From Phalacrocorax aristotelis (lineage: Eukaryota; Chordata; Aves; Suliformes; Phalacrocoracidae): a stretch of 64,000 nucleotides of DNA. The stretch is taken from contig NC_134277.1 of the NCBI RefSeq assembly GCF_949628215.1, positions 26,549,179 to 26,613,178 on the forward strand, read 5' to 3'. The notes beneath the pieces were generated by a model. That model had not been told where the DNA came from. It saw only the letters and a list, made by a program, of their open reading frames with translations, and made no database searches. Positions within the stretch are counted from its first letter, which is position 1. The number at the start of each line of letters is the position of its first letter. Both the position numbers and the translations under genes were made by a program. This document shows positions 62,894-64,000 of this stretch, piece by piece.

Positions 62894-63240
62894 TGAAACA
62901 AGGGTTGTACGGTCTGCAGGGCAAGTTAACAATCGGCCGCTGTCAATTAGGAAGGGCCAGGATTTGAGGCCACTCCGCAACAATTATCCCGGGAGAGAGA
63001 GACCCCTAAGTCGACAGGGGTTATGGCATCTAGGGGTTCAGAAGGGCATTCCTTGAGACCTGATGGATGGACTCGCGACCCAAAAATTGGGAAAACTTGT
63101 ACAGAAATGGTCAGGGAAGAAGGCCACTCCCGGATTAGTTCCTGATGCTCCACCCCTGATAGCTCTTGAGGGGGAGCTGACTAGGGAAAAGGTGGAAAAC
63201 TAGACGCTCCGTTCCCCGAAGGTGAGGAAGGGAGCGGAGG
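62850..63240 (+). pseudogene. ERV gag 3' end / gag-pro junction, frameshifted
   Basis: After the A9 run the likely continuation moves to a frame that stays open to a TGA near 63,056. It is basic and Arg/Pro-rich, as expected of a nucleocapsid or linker region. Further short open pieces in other frames follow to 63,240. At least two frame changes and several stops separate this from the protease. No zinc-binding motif is visible, so whether nucleocapsid is lost or absent is unclear. Confidence 0.5.
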
Positions 63241-63594
63241 ATGGATGTTTGTAAGACAACTCACTTTGAATGTGAGAGTACAGTAGCTCTAGGACCCAGG
63301 AAAAGACCGGTAATTTTTCTAATTGATACCAGGGCACAAATCACTGCACTGATGCAGACCGAAGCAGAAAGGTACGGGATCTCTATCCCATCTAGAAATC
63401 TAATTATCTTAAATACTCTGGGAAAAATGCGGTCAATGCCTATGACTTCAGTGACACTGTGGTTACCAGGAGAGGAAGCCCCCATCAATACTGAAAGGAC
63501 TAAACCCTTGACAATCCCTGACTCAGACCTTAATTGTAAGCATCCTTGTTTTCTTGTGGTTTCATCCCCTGCAACGATAGTTTTAGGTGTTTGA
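63241..63594 (+). pseudogene. pro: ERV retropepsin-like protease fragment, inactive
   Basis: The frame encodes an aspartic protease domain of retroviral type, which cuts the viral polyproteins. The hydrophobic strand before the active site and the D-T-x-A-x core (residues 29-33) are visible, but the glycine expected after Asp-Thr is Arg (AGG at 63,331-63,333). This destroys the active site. A later hydrophobic stretch fits the second half of the fold. The C-terminal end is lost because a different LTR starts at 63,588, and the last two codons and the stop come from that LTR. Confidence 0.75.
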
Positions 63595-64000
63595 AGAATG
63601 CAGCTTGGTGCCTGATAGGATGAAAAAGACCTTGAATAAGCTTGTAAATTCATTGATAACATAGACTCGGCACAAGCACTCGAGGAACTAGTTTAAATCA
63701 GTCCCTTGTGATAGTCCAAGGCCAAAGGACTGATGAGCTAATTCAATGGCTATATATGGGCAAAGGAAACCCAAAGTTCAGCCAGCAGACAGGTGAGGAA
63801 GACCATCGGAGACCACTGGAGGACCTCCGAAGACCACTAAAGAAGGCAACTATGCATGCAGATTGAACTTTTACATACGTTAATGAATCCTCGGGAACCC
63901 GACGACTATGGGTGACTTTATAGCATATAATCTTTGTAAATTTACGGAATCACTGGAGCACTCGTGGTGGAGCAATCCCCAGTGCTGCCCAGCGCTGTGA
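63588..64000 (+). mobile_element. Second, unrelated LTR (5' part, runs off window)
   Basis: Homology to retroviral coding ends at TGTTTGAAGAATG. The following 413 bases are non-coding, with a TATATAT box at about 63,750-63,757 and short repeated 'agaccat/gaccactgga' phrases, like avian ERV LTRs. It is not similar to the LTR at 60.7 kb. No polyadenylation signal is reached, so it continues beyond the window. Whether it is a solo LTR, a full nested ERV or a recombination joint cannot be told from here. Confidence 0.6.

Larger units (their letters stand above)
60697..63587 (+). mobile_element. Defective avian-type endogenous retrovirus (partial)
   Basis: LTR, primer-binding-like site, leader, gag and pro follow in order on the plus strand and are then cut by another LTR. 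Reverse transcriptase, integrase and envelope are not present in the window. The gag and pro defects show it cannot make its proteins. CpG sites still dense in the LTR, but TGA stops in gag, suggest moderate age. The class is uncertain; order and gag style fit an avian class I-like (ERV1) element best. Confidence 0.75.

Noticed and set aside
1..64000. tRNA, rRNA and CRISPR features
   Set aside because: None recognised. No cloverleaf-like A/B boxes, rRNA blocks or regularly spaced repeats were found on reading.

Overview
The window reads as nuclear DNA of a bird. It is AT-rich, has no bacterial-style gene packing, and carries typical avian repeats: several pieces of CR1 LINE ending in the CR1 3' tail, older CR1/L3-like fossils, and a GC-rich avian-type endogenous retrovirus (ERV). 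No rRNA, tRNA, CRISPR array or intact single-exon gene is visible.

Layout. Positions 1-26,600 are mostly unique AT-rich sequence with microsatellites, a short CR1 tail near 10.1 kb and a degraded L3-like fragment near 16.7-17.1 kb. Positions 26,640-29,010 look like one long ancient CR1/L3-like element in antisense. From about 29 to 59 kb the plus strand holds short open blocks flanked by good splice acceptors and donors. Several neighbours have matching codon phases (34,087 to 37,358 to 38,427 to 40,216; then 44,535 to 50,828; then 51,087 to 52,459 to 52,836). I read these as candidate exons of one or more spliced plus-strand genes that I do not recognise. A further candidate exon lies at 59,085-59,302. 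All were found by eye. Open stretches of 60-80 codons are common by chance in this sequence, so each exon is tentative.

A fairly young antisense CR1 copy (42,962-44,296) sits among these candidate exons. An older sense CR1 (about 55,340-56,695) and a third CR1 tail (57,190-57,390) follow.

Positions 60,697-63,587 are a defective ERV on the plus strand. It has a 5' LTR with TATA box and AATAAA, a primer-binding-like site, a leader with a tandem duplication, a gag region broken by three in-frame TGA codons and a frameshift, and a protease fragment with a damaged catalytic motif. At 63,588 it is cut by the start of a different LTR that runs off the window end. Polymerase and envelope genes are not seen.
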